NCBI RefSeq assembly: GCF_020360975.1
Contig: NW_025408668.1
Location: 5,332,001 to 5,396,000, forward strand
DNA: 64,000 bases
DNA from: Hirsutella rhossiliensis
Taxonomy: Eukaryota; Ascomycota; Sordariomycetes; Hypocreales; Ophiocordycipitaceae
Reading direction: 5' to 3'
The translations under genes were made by a program, and so were the position numbers. The notes below the pieces were generated by a model, which was not told the origin of the DNA, made no database searches, and was given only the letters and a program-made list of their open reading frames with translations. Shown here in pieces: positions 1 through 11,147 of the stretch (positions within the stretch are counted from its first letter, which is position 1; every line of letters begins with the position of its first letter).

Positions 1-1743
1 CCCTGACTTGTTTTGGTGGCATAGCCTTGGCCCTCATGGTCATCAGTCTCATTAAAGCACGCATGGCTTTCTACCGAAATGTTCGACAAGGTCTAGTGAG
101 TATCCGCCATCAAAGTACAATACCCCGAACGCTTCACACGCGGGCTGACAGTTGAAATACCAGCCGATGCCAAGATGGAATCCAGTCTTTGGGCATCTTC
201 TAGTCTTGCGTGACCTATTAAAGAATACACTACCATTAGACATCGCGAGGCCCGACATCTTTGCTTTCTTATGCCGTGTAGGCGGAGGTTCTGGCTCTCC
301 TCTCTACGTGGACCTCTGGCCTTTCATCCCCCCGCTTCTGATCGTCTCTTCGCCAAATCATGCAGCACAGGCGTGCCAGCAATATGATCTTACTAAACCT
401 GAAGTTTTGGTTCCCTTTCTCTATCCTGTGGCCGGGGGAAACAGCCTGTTCACAGCCAACGGGGCAGGGTGGCATCGCGACCGCACTCTGTTCTCGCCCT
501 GGTTCAGCAGCAACCGGGTCATGGACCTGACTGGGAAAATTGTCCAAGAGGCTGCAGTATTTGTGGAAGTCCTACGAGGGCACGCAAAATCTGGACAGAC
601 TTTTCTGTTCAATGAGGCTACTATGGCGTATACAATGGATGTGAGCGCCGCTGTCATCCTGTGAGAATATTAATCCATTCACGAATTTTATTGAAGGGGC
701 CTAAGTACTGATCCATGTCGAGTAGAAATGAGCGACTTGGATGCCAGCTCAAGGACCATCCATTCGCCTCCGCCATGATGAGTAGCATGAATTGGCACTA
801 TACAGCTGGCCTCAAGAGCAAGTGGGTTCGATGGAGCCCTCTCTTACGTTTGCTGTCTTGGTACAACGGTCACAAGATGAATAAGTACATCTCGGCTGTA
901 ATCGATAGACACTCTGCGAAGGATTCCGTGGCAGACACGTCGTGTGAGACCCTCCTGGACTTCACTCTAGCACAGCACATGAAGAAGGAAGCGGTCGGTC
1001 CCGACTTCAGACCGGACGACAAGTACAAGAAGTGGCTGACGATTCAGCTCCGCCTCTTCATGTTTACCGGCCACGCATCCTCTGCGCCGACAATATCCTA
1101 CTGTTACTACCTTCTCTCGCAGAATCCCACCGCAATGGCCAAGCTGCGGGCAGAGCACACACAGGTATACGGCCCAAACCCAATCGACGCGGCTCAGCGA
1201 ATGTGCGAGCAGCCACTCAGCCTGAATCAGCTTCCCTATACAACAGCGGTAATCAAGGAGACGCTGCGGCTCTTCCCGCCGGCTTCGAGCTTCCGGGCAG
1301 GGGCGTCGGGCGTGGATCTCTACGACAGGAAGGGCGGCCGCCGGTTTCCCACGGAGGGCATGCACATCTGGGTGATACACAGTGCGTTGCATCGCGACCC
1401 TTCTTGCTGGGTCGATGCAAACGCATTCATACCTGAGCGGTGGCTCGTGGGCCCCGGTAACCCGCTGTACTCAGGGCAGGGCTCTTTTCGACCGTTCGAG
1501 AGAGGTCCCCGCGCCTGTTTGGGACAGACGCTTGCTATGCACAGCCTCAAGATCACCATGGTCATGACGGTGCGCTTGTTCGGCTTCCAGGCCATGTACG
1601 GCGAAGTCGACGGGGCATGCTCGGCAGATGGCAGGGTGGTTAAGACCTTGGGTGGGGAGAGAGCGTACCCGATCGGGGCTGGAGGGTCTCAGCCTGCCGA
1701 TGGCATGCCTTGCAAGGTGGTATTGAGAGTGTTGGAAGAGTGA
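1..1743 (+). CDS. Cytochrome P450, CYP59 (StcS/AflN)-like, 5' end outside window
   Basis: Microsomal haem monooxygenase of the type used in fungal secondary metabolism; substrate unknown. I read three exons: frame 3 from base 3 to 95, 152-660 and 726-1741 plus stop, with introns 96-151 (gtgagt..gacag) and 661-725 (gtgaga..gtag) whose phases fit. Exon 1 encodes a hydrophobic anchor followed by a basic stretch (KARMAFYRNVRQGL), then the proline-rich hinge (PMPRWNP). The K-helix ExxR is ETLR and the haem loop is FERGPRACLGQ. The overall pattern (FSPWFS, hinge, long C-terminus) resembles CYP59 enzymes such as sterigmatocystin StcS; this is recognition without alignment. Oddity: the I-helix reads FTGHASSAP where GHDTT is usual, so the proton-relay Asp and Thr are replaced by Ala and Ser. 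The first codons lie left of the window, so the start cannot be named. Confidence 0.88.
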
Positions 1744-2255
1744 GGGAAAAGAGCCAATGGAAGGTCCCATTTAGCTTCGTTGGTTGATGGTAATGGAACT
1801 CAACACGTCGTCATGCCTTCCTACCACAGCGAATGGTCGTATTGCATACGAACCTGTTACATCTTCATACCGTACTGTAGTAGTACTTATGGAAACCAAC
1901 TACTAACGCCACCACCTCCGGAGGGGGGCCGACAGGGGGGGGAGGGGGGGGGGGCAGAGGGGGCCAGAAGGACAGAGGATCAGAAGGACAGAACCGTGGG
2001 GGCCTAAGAAATAAAGAGTCGGCAAGAGAAAGAGAAAAGGAAAACGATCTTTAAGCCCGTACTAAATTTGTGCGTAAATGTGGCTTGGAATATGGATTCA
2101 AATAGAGACAAACTGTTACTCGATTTTTGTAAATCCATTGAATAGTAAAGTAGCAAATTAAAAGCACAATCGTTTGCACAATGGGTCCTGCGGCGCACTA
2201 TAAAGCTCCTTATCGTGACCTCGGTCCGTTATTTTCACGGTTGAATACCTCATCT
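1744..2255. other. Intergenic, with G-rich tract
   Basis: Gap between the convergent P450 and membrane-protein genes. No gene seen. Positions about 1922-1963 hold four long G runs (6, 8, 11 and 5 G) separated by short spacers on the plus strand, which fits a G-quadruplex motif. The rest is A-rich 3' flank. Confidence 0.6.
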
Positions 2256-3678
2256 TCAAACTGCCCTAGCCACCGCGTCCGAATCCTGAGTAAGGGTGGT
2301 AGAGTCAGTCAAGGGCTCCCAACCGCCAGGACTACTGCTGTAAGTGGTCATCGTTACAGGTTCCACCTTCGGAGCTGGGTAATCCGGAAACTTCACGCTC
2401 AGTCGCCCGGGAGGCGGCATAGGCAACGCATGATCGTCACTGCCATCGCTTCGAGTACCCTCCAAGGTCCGGCAGGTATCCAATAGGCTATTCTGCATCG
2501 ACTTGAACCGTGAGGCGAACCCAGAGCGCCTGACTTTGAGAGCTTCAGGTGTTCCCGGTGTAGCCGGGATTTTCCGTTCTTGCTGTATATTGGCTTTCCG
2601 ATCCCTCTGCGTAAAGAGAGCGCGGAAAGAGACGAGGCAGGCAATGATGTAGGCTTTGTCGACGAATTAGCCCGGCTGGCCGCCAACGGCGAAAATGACC
2701 TCTGCGGGACAGTCTGGCTGGGGTCCACGTACAAACATTAAATTCAATGGCAAACCAGAACCAGATCCATGAAACGTTCATGGCTTTCAGGTTATGTTCA
2801 TCGATGGACTGGTAGACACCGCCGAAGATGCTGCCTCTGATGATGGTGACAATTATGGTGAAAGCCACGAGAGCGAAAATGCCCGCCAAGGCAATCTTCC
2901 GGCCAAGGCTAATCCGAACTCCCCATAAAATGAAGATGGGAAAGCCGATGACTGTGGCCTGCATCAGCAAGCTGCTTGCCTCCGTGCTTCGCCCGGGGAA
3001 CAGGGCACTTACTCATCGCATCCGTCAGGACATCGAGGACGCACGATACCTTGAAGCGCGTGTACGTGGCCTCCATGGATGAAGAAAGGTTACACGTCGT
3101 CATAATATACAAGATGGGTCCGAACATGCACTTCGTCTGCATAATACCCAGTTCGACGGCACCGCACGCTATAGTCAAGACGAGAACGACCCACCAGGTG
3201 ATCAGGTAGCGCCGGATCCTGCTACCAAGGCGGTAGAAGAAAAGGAGGAAGTTCAACTTGATGAGCCATATGCCGATGTAGCTAAGAATCATGGAGGCGC
3301 CGAACTCGCGTAGTCCCGACTGGGTGTTGGGAATGAAGTCCGGGCCCGGGATGTGGTCCGGGTCGGCTATGTCGTACATGTATCCGAGACCCAGCTGGCA
3401 AACAATGTCGGCGGCGAGCAAAATGACCAGGACGCCCATCATGAGCCAGTCGTCGACGAAAAGACGGCGAAAACACACTATCCGGACGTAGGCCCGGAAG
3501 CAGAAGGCGACCAGGCAAAGAACAAACCCCCCCCAGACGAGGCCCTGGCGAACACATGAGCAAAGCCCAACACACTATACACGTTGGGATGCTCGACGGC
3601 AGGAAGACTGACATGAAAAACGCCTTGCGATACCAGCGGCGGAGTCGTCTGGAGGGTACCACTGGCAGTTGTGGACAT
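2256..3678 (-). CDS. Fungal rhodopsin-like (Rhodopsin_7) integral membrane protein
   Basis: Predicted seven-helix plasma-membrane protein of the large fungal family that includes PTH11-related receptors; ligand unknown. Proposed exons on the minus strand: 3678-3634, 3544-3013, 2951-2733 and 2653-2256 (397 aa), with introns 3545-3633, 2952-3012 and 2654-2732. All phases agree and rebuild family landmarks: FRAYVRI then DDWLMM after helix 1, SCVLDVLTDAMIIGFPIF, WGVRISLGRKIAL and FNVSYIIACLVSFRALFTQR, followed by a polar cytoplasmic tail of about 100 residues. The first 15-residue exon (start at 3678) is the least certain part, because the 89-nt intron behind it has no strong branch site. The gene lies between two P450 genes, convergent with the first. 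Confidence 0.8.
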
Positions 3679-4615
3679 TGTGGCGAGTTCAACTCTGCGG
3701 TCACGACAGATGTCCGAAAAAGATGCTGTGAAAGACCTGATCCGATGCTCAAGTTGGAATACAGCGGGGCTTCCGGAGTAGTCATGAGAAAATCCGGGTG
3801 TGGAATTCCCATACTTGAGCATTCGCCGTCAGCCCCCTGCGTGTGTATGCTCAACCATGCTGTTCCTCACGGCCGCCACCCTCCTTCCTCCCCCTCCCCC
3901 TGTAGCATCATGAAGCTAATTGGGCAGACTTGCCCTGCTGCGCGGTGACAGGAACGGACTCCATCATGAGTAGCTTTTGAGTCAAGCCATAACAAGTAAG
4001 GTCAGTCAGAACCACTGTCCAGCACAGTCAGATGAACACACCCAAATGTAACTGTGATGTGGTGTAACCCCCTCATGCGGGAGGGGGAGGAAAACTGCCC
4101 CCTTCCCCCACCCCCAGCTTTTGTTAGGAGAGGGAATAGGACTGCTTGGTTAGTTGGTAGGGAGGAAAGGGGGCTCCCCCGGCTGCCCCTGCAGTGCGGC
4201 CGGGCTGTGTGCTCAGCCCGTCGCGATCATTGGATGGAGTCTGTCTCCTTCTGGCTGGCTACAGACGTGTCCTGCGGAGGGTACACTAGACACGCCATGC
4301 ACCGGGCCGTCCACAACACCAACCGGTCAGCCGTTTTTCTCTCGATCAGCCCCATAGATATAGACATACCCCCGGGTGCGTGATGAAATGTTTTCAAGCA
4401 GCAAAGACCCGACCAACGTGACACAGCATTAGAGCTAGGGTTTTATCAAGAGTGACGTGTGAGAGCCATAACTCGAGCTTCCCTTCCTCCCACAACCTGG
4501 ACCTCAACTGCTCACACCCAGACCCCGCCTTGTTCGACATTTCTGGCTCTCTGCGCCATTTGTCACGCTCCGTTCTGTTGAGCAGCGCAATTCAGAACAC
4601 GCCTGTCTGTCCATA
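3679..4615. other. Intergenic region between divergent genes
   Basis: Upstream regions of the minus-strand membrane protein and the plus-strand P450 at 4616. C-rich and G-rich stretches occur around 3890-3900 and 4070-4110. No coding or RNA gene is supported. Confidence 0.5.
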
Positions 4616-6291
4616 ATGCCGTCGGCTATCGCGGTTACTCTGGCGGCTGTTGGCAGCCTGCTTGTGCTATTGCGCGCCTTGTTGAGCTTCACTCAAGATG
4701 CGAAGGAACCAAGAGCAGTTGAGACGACAATCCCCTTCCTCAGCCCCATCATCGCCATGATCCGATACAAGGCCGACGTGTACAAGCGATTGAGGTGTGT
4801 GAGCACTGTTCGAGTCTCTGCATGGCCATTGGCGTTGACTTCGTGCCTAGAGACAAGTATGGCCTTCCCATCTACACCCTACGCATGCCGGGCGCCCGCA
4901 TCTACGTCGTCAACTCCACAGCCCTCATCCCCGTTGTCCAGCGGCAATTCCGGACCGTGGCCTTCACGCCCTTTGCGGCCCGTGCTTTCAAGTTTGCCAT
5001 GGGAGGAAGCAAGACGGCAAATGACATAATAGCAGTGGATATGACGGAGGACCATGGCTATTTGATGAGTTTTGACAAGGCGATTCATCCTGCCGTGACC
5101 CCTGGGCCCGCTCTCGATGCCATGAACCTGGCGTCAATCCAAAACGTCGCTGCGTCTCTCGACGAGTTGAGGCGACAGGGCCCAAGCACTATTAGCATGT
5201 TCAAGTGGATTCAACATGCAGTTTTGCTGTCCACTACGGACGCAGTGTACGGGCCTCAGAATCCATACAAAGACCCAGCCATGGAGGCGGCGTGGCAGTA
5301 AGTCTCCGCCTTCTGCTGTCCTTACTGAACGACAAGGATATGCTTACCGTTACCCAGTGTATACGAACCGAGAATCACCACGTTCATGCTTAATCTGCTC
5401 CCAGCAATCTCGGCGAAAAAGAGCTTGAAGGCTCGCGAATTCATGGTCCAAAAGTTCGAGGCCTACTTCCGAGACGGCGGACAAACCCAAGCATCCGCTC
5501 TTGTCCAGCGTCGATACGAGCACAATGCCCAGCACCACATTCCTCTCAACGACATCGCGAGAACTGAGATCGGTGGCTCTTTTGCGCTGCTTAGCAACAC
5601 CATCCCCGCTACGTTTTGGCTGCTCTGGCAAATTCTTTCCGATCCAGTCGTCTTCAGAGACTGCCAGCAGGAGTTGGCCAAGGGCGTTCAGGAGAGCGAT
5701 GACGTCTGCACAATCGATGTGGACTATATCAAAACCGATTGCCCCATCTTCCTCTCGACTTTCCAAGAGGTTTTTCGTTTCCATGGCATCAATAACTCGG
5801 TTCGCATGGTGCTGGAAGATTGTATGCTCGATGGCCAGTACCTCCTCAAGAAGGGAAGCACCGTTATGATGCCGGGTCCCGTTCAGCATAGCATCCCGTC
5901 CATCTGGGGTCCTGATGTTGCCGAGTTCAACCACAAACGATTTGTCCGGTCACCGAACTCCAAACGGCCCAACCCCATTGCCTTCCGCGGCTTCGGCGGC
6001 GGTACTACTCTGTGTCCTGGCCGTCATTTTGCTACATGTGAGATTCTGGCCTTTGCAGCCTTAACCATTTTGCAGTTTGATATTCAGCCCGCAGGCGGGA
6101 GGTGGATTCGTCCCACAGTTGAAAGCACTTCTATGGCGGGTGCTGTCCCCACGCCGGACTATGATATTGAGATCGAAACCCGTCCGCGGGGCAGTCAGCG
6201 ATGGGTTGCTATTCTTTCTGAGTCGTCTAAAGCTATTGAGATTTCGGCCGAAGATATCCTTACGAGCGTTGATGGAGAGAAAGATTCTTAA
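4616..6291 (+). CDS. Cytochrome P450, CYP7/CYP8-like fungal family
   Basis: Membrane-anchored haem monooxygenase. Exons 4616-4794, 4851-5297 and 5358-6291 with introns 4795-4850 and 5298-5357. The splices rebuild KRLRDKYGLPIYTL and AAWHVYEPRITTFML in frame, 519 aa in all. The N-terminus (MPSAIAVTLAAVGSLLVLL) is a signal anchor. The I-helix reads LLSNTIPATFW, matching the ANTxPxxFW form of CYP7, CYP8 and CYP39 rather than the usual AGxDT. ExxR is EVFR and the haem loop is FGGGTTLCPGRHFA. Fungal members are often labelled sterol hydroxylase or prostacyclin-synthase-like, but substrates are largely unknown. The start at 4616 is the first Met ahead of the anchor. With the genes at 1-3678 it may form the end of a secondary-metabolite cluster extending left. 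Confidence 0.9.
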
Positions 6292-6604
6292 AGTGTAAGA
6301 GGCACTGCTGGGTCCGATAAATCTTGTTAGACCTTAATACAACCCCAAGCTACCCATGGAACAGCATTCAAATTTAACTCTAAATAGTCTCACACTCAGT
6401 CACGGTCATCTAATCATTCACTCCTCTACTTAGTACACCACCTCCCAAGTCGCTGAAGCAAGGGGGTGTGTTGAGGAGAGCAAAACCTAGAGGACCCAAG
6501 AGCTAGAAAGGGGCCTGCCGGGCCTATATGGCACTCCCAGCAGTAGGACTTGCAAAGAGCACAACTCATATATATGCATATCTCAATGCCTCCTTTTAGC
6601 TTGT
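6292..6604. other. Intergenic, 3' flank of P450
   Basis: No gene seen. AT-richer flank between the P450 stop and the left inverted repeat of the Fot1-like transposon. Confidence 0.5.
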
Positions 6605-6650
6605 TAAGTCCCTGCACATAGAAATGGGCACCCCCCTGTTTTGGGCACCC
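6604..6650 (+). repeat. Left terminal inverted repeat of Fot1-like copy A
   Basis: 47 bp identical to the reverse complement of 8415-8461. It contains an inner GGGCACCC..GGGCACCC repeat that may be a transposase binding site. Confidence 0.93.
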
Positions 6651-8460
6651 CAAAAAATCACGACCATTTTCAACACCATTAATTCAATCCCTTCTCTGCC
6701 CACCACCGTGCACTACGATACAATCGTCACCTATTTCTGAAACCTCAGCTTCGGTTTCATCAGATTCTTCATTCTCAGCTGCGTTCACCTCCTCCTGCGC
6801 CCGTCGTATTGCCTCAATATTGGCGAACCTCGAATTCGGGCTCGTGACCACCCTCTTCCTTTTTTTCGGCTTGACGGCCGCCAATTGTGTTTCCAGTGCC
6901 TGAATCTGCAATTGAGCTTTTGCTAAAAGGCCATCCTTCTCGTCAAACCCTTTTGTGATCTTCCTGAACAGCAATCTCTTCGTGGGCACGTCGTCGTCTA
7001 GCTGGTTGAATTGAACTACCTGAACCTTCAGATCTTGCGAGCGCCTCGGGGTCGACCACGCAATCTGGGATGTGTCTGATTGCCAGTCACTGGTGGGTAA
7101 GTGGCTATTGAATGCATTGGCCACATTTTTCGCGTTCTTTTGCGTCTGTTGCTGTTCTCCAGCAGAAGAGGGCTCAAAAGTGGCTTCGCCATCGACACCG
7201 GCCACAAACCCGTCGCTTTCCAGCCACCCTTGATGTTTGACACAGTGAGCGCTTGCTCGCGTGCTTTCTGGTAGCAGGAAAGAAAGTTTTGCTTGCCGAC
7301 TGGGCTTGAATCGGTCAGGAGGCTGAGAAATCCGACCTGTTTGCGGTAGTAGTGCTTAAGAGCGGAGAAGACAGACAAATCGAGCGGTTGCAGCACATGA
7401 GAGGTATGGGGAGGTAAGAAAAGAAGGTGAATCTGATGCTGGTAGCATAGATACATGAAGTCAACCGTCTCGTGACTTCCGTGGCCGTCCAATACTAGCA
7501 GTCTTCGCTCCGAAGGGTCGGGTGGCTGGGTTCTTGGATGGAACACCTTTTCGAGCCACTCCACCGCAGTTTGGTCCGAAGTCCAGCCGTTCTTTGTCGC
7601 AGTGAATTGCCAGTCACTAAAAGTACTGAGATCTTCTGGGAACCACTGTTGCTGGACCGATTTGCCCTTGAAAATGACGGGTGGAGGGAGGAAGGTGCCG
7701 GCAGCGGACACGCACTCGATGAACGACGTCCAGACCCGAGAACCAGGCGTCTTCTTTTGTACAGATCGTTTTTCAGCACTGCCAACGACCAGGCCATTCT
7801 CCCCAAGTCCTTCCATGATGCCTGCTTCATCCATGTTGTACCTGTTCTCCGGCTTAATAGCCAGAATCTCGGGAAGGAAGAAATTGTTGAACCAAGGCCG
7901 AATTACCTCGGTAGAAGCGCCGTTGACACGCGCAGAGTCTCTGTGATGGCACTTCTGGGTCCGAACTGCAGGATTTCGTCTTAAAAATGCTTGCATCCAG
8001 TGTTTTCCGAGCGGTGTGTGGTCTCCTTTGACGGCGAGCATGCGCTGCGCGAACTGCCTGATCTGCGAGTGAGTGGGAGGAAGGCCCAAGGCGTCCTGAA
8101 TGAGAATCCATTCGGTAAGTTGCTTTTCCTGTGTCTGAGAAAGCCTCTGAAGAGCAGAAAATGCATCCTTTCTGCATTCGTGACCATGCATGCGATTGTA
8201 AAGAGTTGCCCTCGGACGCCCCAATCGCGAGCAGCCTTCTTGGCGGATCCGCCATTGGCGATTGCCTCAAGGGCGCTGTGAATGTCAGACTCTGTATATT
8301 TCATCAGTAGTGGCTTGAAGACACATGCGTCAATTTTTTAGCAGATTGGATGCGTTTCCGCGGTGAAATTTGCTGTTGAAGTTGACGCAGCCGTTTAGGT
8401 TGGGCACCCATCTTGGGTGCCCAAAACAGGGGGGTGCCCATTTCTATGTGCAGGGACTTA
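6605..8460 (-). mobile_element. Fot1/pogo-type DNA transposon (Tc1/mariner superfamily), copy A
   Basis: A 1.85-kb element bounded by near-perfect inverted repeats: 6604-6650 reads TTAAGTCCCTGCACATAGAA and on, and 8415-8461 is its reverse complement over 47 bp. The ends fall in TA, the Tc1/mariner target, so the element proper is about 6607-8458 with TA on both sides. The repeats hold inner GGGCACCC/GGGTGCCC palindromes. The single gene inside is a DDE transposase on the minus strand. Size and structure match fungal Fot1 elements. A TTAA reading of the target would suggest piggyBac, but the transposase is clearly pogo-like. Confidence 0.93.
6684..8304 (-). pseudogene. Fot1/pogo transposase, two apparent frameshifts
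   Basis: DDE-superfamily transposase. Reading from 8304: an N-terminal psq-type helix-turn-helix (MKYTESDIHSALEAI, then WGV), a CENP-B-type DNA-binding region, then the catalytic core with YNMDEAGIMEG (first Asp), LVLDGHGSH (second Asp) and LPPHTSHVLQPLDLSVF (third Asp). The C-terminus has a basic PKKRKR motif and an acidic tail. The long middle frame is open from 8224 to 7028, but the N-terminal frame joins it only across a missing base near 8220 (after GV, before RATLYNRMHG). The tail (NAKNVANAFNS onward, to 6684) is in another frame from about 7155. As read, no full-length enzyme can be made. The causes could be decay or assembly indels. Confidence 0.88.
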
Positions 8461-8461
8461 A
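8415..8461 (-). repeat. Right terminal inverted repeat of Fot1-like copy A
   Basis: 47-bp reverse complement of 6604-6650, followed by ATAGACC host sequence. Confidence 0.93.
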
Positions 8462-8962
8462 TAGACCCATGAGGCGTATCTGTACCTGTATAAAACTCCT
8501 CACTCGTCCCGAAAGATATACCAAGACATGCATCACTAAATCCATCTCTTTGAGACCCCTACACCTTCCACTGTGCTCTCAAGCAAGCCACTGCTTAAGA
8601 TCGTCTATCGCGTCTCCTAAACCAGATATCGGAAACAATGACGCCGAGCTCAAGCAAGAATTGCGCCACCTCGGGCACAGCGGCTTGAGTCGGCGCCTCA
8701 GTTCACTGTGTTTTTCTTCTAGTATGCTAGTAGTTTCCTAGTAAGCAGCTCCTAGCAAGCTATTTCGTAAGTCTCCTCAGACGATACTGTTTCTATTCTT
8801 GAAGAAGCAGATCTAATGAGGGACATGCTTGTCTTGGTGCCCCTCTTGCGTCTGATCTTCTGCTTGTTCCGGCCCTTGTCGCTGCCCTCGTCGTTGCCCC
8901 CTTCTTGCTAACCTTGCCCCCGATGTTGGTATACTTCTTGGTTTCTCTTCTGTGCGCTCATC
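8462..8962. other. Intergenic, right flank of transposon copy A
   Basis: No convincing gene. Weak C/T-rich coding-like stretches near 8820-8900 have no recognisable product. The tyrosinase remnant begins just after. Confidence 0.4.
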
Positions 8963-10120
8963 TTGCAAGCGTCTCTGGTCTCGGGTTTATTGCGTTGCCT
9001 TAATCCTAGCTTAAATCCAACACACCTAGTTCTCATGATCAATGATTACGACGGCCACGGGTTAAGCTTCCAAAAGTATCCAAACGAGAACATCAAGGCA
9101 TGGGTCATCATCCCGTTGGAAACCGTTGCAGTCGATCGAATCGGCCAGATCGATATTGGCATCAGAGACCAGTATTCCCGGTTCTTGACGGTGCCAAACT
9201 ACACCTTCTTCTCCAATGGTACGTCGTCATCCCAGTAGAACGACGGCCACGAAGAGGGTCCCGGCGTTATCTCTGCCGTAGCGCTTGAGACGCCTCACAA
9301 CGCCATACATCTGGCCGTCGGCGGTGTTCAGGTCACCAAAGTGGACGCGCAAGCTGCAGATGTCCCCGATTATAGGGGCGATATGGGGGAGAATTAACCG
9401 GCATTGTTTGATACAATCTTTTGGTTCCACTATTGCTTCATCGATTTTACTATTTTGGAAATGGCAGACTCTTCATGGACAGACCAAGCAACTCAATATG
9501 GAGCCCCAGTTTGCTATGTATGCGGGGACCAGTTCGTCCGACATACAAGGCCCTACGCCGGGTCTGCAGCCAGGTGACTGGCTGAGGCTTGACAGCCCGT
9601 TGGATCCCTTCGTCAAACTTCGCGACCTGACCCGGCTGTTGACGTCAAAGGTACGACTGTGGCATTTATAGGCAGGTTTCGAGTGGAACTTCGTTGTAAT
9701 CATGTCCTCTCTAGGACGTGACGGATATTGAGACGCTTGGCTATATCTACGAGATGCCAAAAGAGCTGACTGGCGAACCCACCTGAGCGCGTTCAGTGTC
9801 CGCAAACCGTCATCAGCGGCATCGGCCGCACGGGCATTGCCAGATCCTTCGCCATATCTCTCTGGGCCCTCAGTCTCGCTGGATCCGAGCGGCAGCTGGT
9901 TGGTCTGGAGCCTGTGCTCAGCCGGTGGCATGTCGTGAGCTGCATGAACCGCCAAAATCGCCTCGACGTACACGCACACATGCCGCCGAGCAGGGGCTGG
10001 AGCACCAAGCGCGTACTGAAGACCAAGTTCAAGGTTTCAGCTGCTCTTGTTGAGTCTGAGCGCCACGAGCCCTTAAAGCTCGTGCCCGGGCCCGCAGCTG
10101 GAGCCCGTAATCCTCACCTT
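8963..10120 (+). pseudogene. Tyrosinase (type-3 copper oxidase) remnant
   Basis: Decayed copper monooxygenase of the fungal tyrosinase family (phenol to o-quinone). One frame runs from about 8963 through FLTVPNYTFFSN, a TAG at 9236, then GHEEGPGVISAVALETPHNA with the copper-B HNAIH and LAVGG motifs, then GDMGEN and a TAA at about 9396. It goes on with FDTIFWFHYCFIDF, where the usual FHHC pair reads HY, and shifts frame into FWKWQTLHGQT and GLQPGDWLRLDSPLDPF. After a likely intron come DVTDIETLGYIYE and, further on, the C-terminal landmark LVGLEPVLSRWHVVSCMN followed by NRLDVHAHMP. The copper-A half was not found. The W-to-stop and H-to-Y changes are C:G to T:A transitions. Two stops, a frame change and a lost ligand pair make function very unlikely. 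Confidence 0.75.
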
Positions 10121-11147
10121 CTTCTACCTCTTTCTCAGCTCTGTTATCCGCGCCCAACCTAAGGTACTGTCAGCTGCCACCAGCACCTCCATGGCATATA
10201 GGGTCCACTTTTCCAGGTCATTTGTTGGAGTGTCAATTCACTTTTACCTGCACAACACAGTGGTTTCCTTGCAGGGACCAAGGCTTTGAGACAGCATCAC
10301 CTTCATTCCGACGACGTCGCAGCCGAGAACTTTCTTTCCACTCTCATTGTCTCCAGATGACTGCCTCGGAGTCTCAGAGATATTGCGGCTCTATAAAATT
10401 GCGTAAAGCGTTGTAGTCGAAAATCCGCTGTGTAAGGTTTTCCTAGTGCTATCGCCTACATGGCCCGTATCTACTTCGTATCTGTATACTATTGAGGCCT
10501 GTGACCAGAGACCGGTCTTACCGCGGTCAAAGGGATATGAGGGGAGGTTGGGAGGCTTCGATGTTCATGATGAAGGCTGAGAGCAAAAATTAGAGGTGAA
10601 TGAGTGGAAGAGACCAAAAATGAATGACATACAGCAGCCGGTGTTCGCTGGTCGTCACCGACCCAACTACTAATCTGCCGTTTACATGCTTATTTAGCCG
10701 AGATCGGACGGGATCGGAATTTCTCATGCAACTGTGGCCGTATGTGACAGTAAGACTTCTCACTTCAGTATATATAGATACATTTTGACGATTCTTTGTC
10801 GGCTTCGCGGAGTCATCAACATTCTTGCGCACGATCGTAGTGGCCGCAATGCTTCGCCCGCCCGTAGACACGACCGCATGGCGCGTACAGAGCAGCACTG
10901 CCGCCCGAGCGCGATGCCTTGATTGTCTTTTGAGTTCACTGGCCGTTTTTGACTGCTATAGCTGGAGAGTTTGTCTAGGCTATCCATCCGTGGGACCTTC
11001 TGCGTTGTTTCTCCGTCGTCATAACCGCTTCGTTGGCCAACGCGCGAGCCGTTGGAAGATATCACGGGACGGACGGGACAACAACACGGGCTGCTCGGCA
11101 GACATCGTCACACTCAGCCGGCTCGGCCGCAAGGCAAGCACATCAAC
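10121..11147. other. Intergenic
   Basis: No coding region supported between the tyrosinase remnant and the NSRP1-like gene. The last 100 bp probably hold the 5' leader of the downstream gene. Confidence 0.5.

Noticed and set aside
6604..6650. TTAA ends suggesting a piggyBac element
   Set aside because: The enclosed transposase has Fot1/pogo DDE motifs; the TTAA is a TA target next to bases of the repeat.
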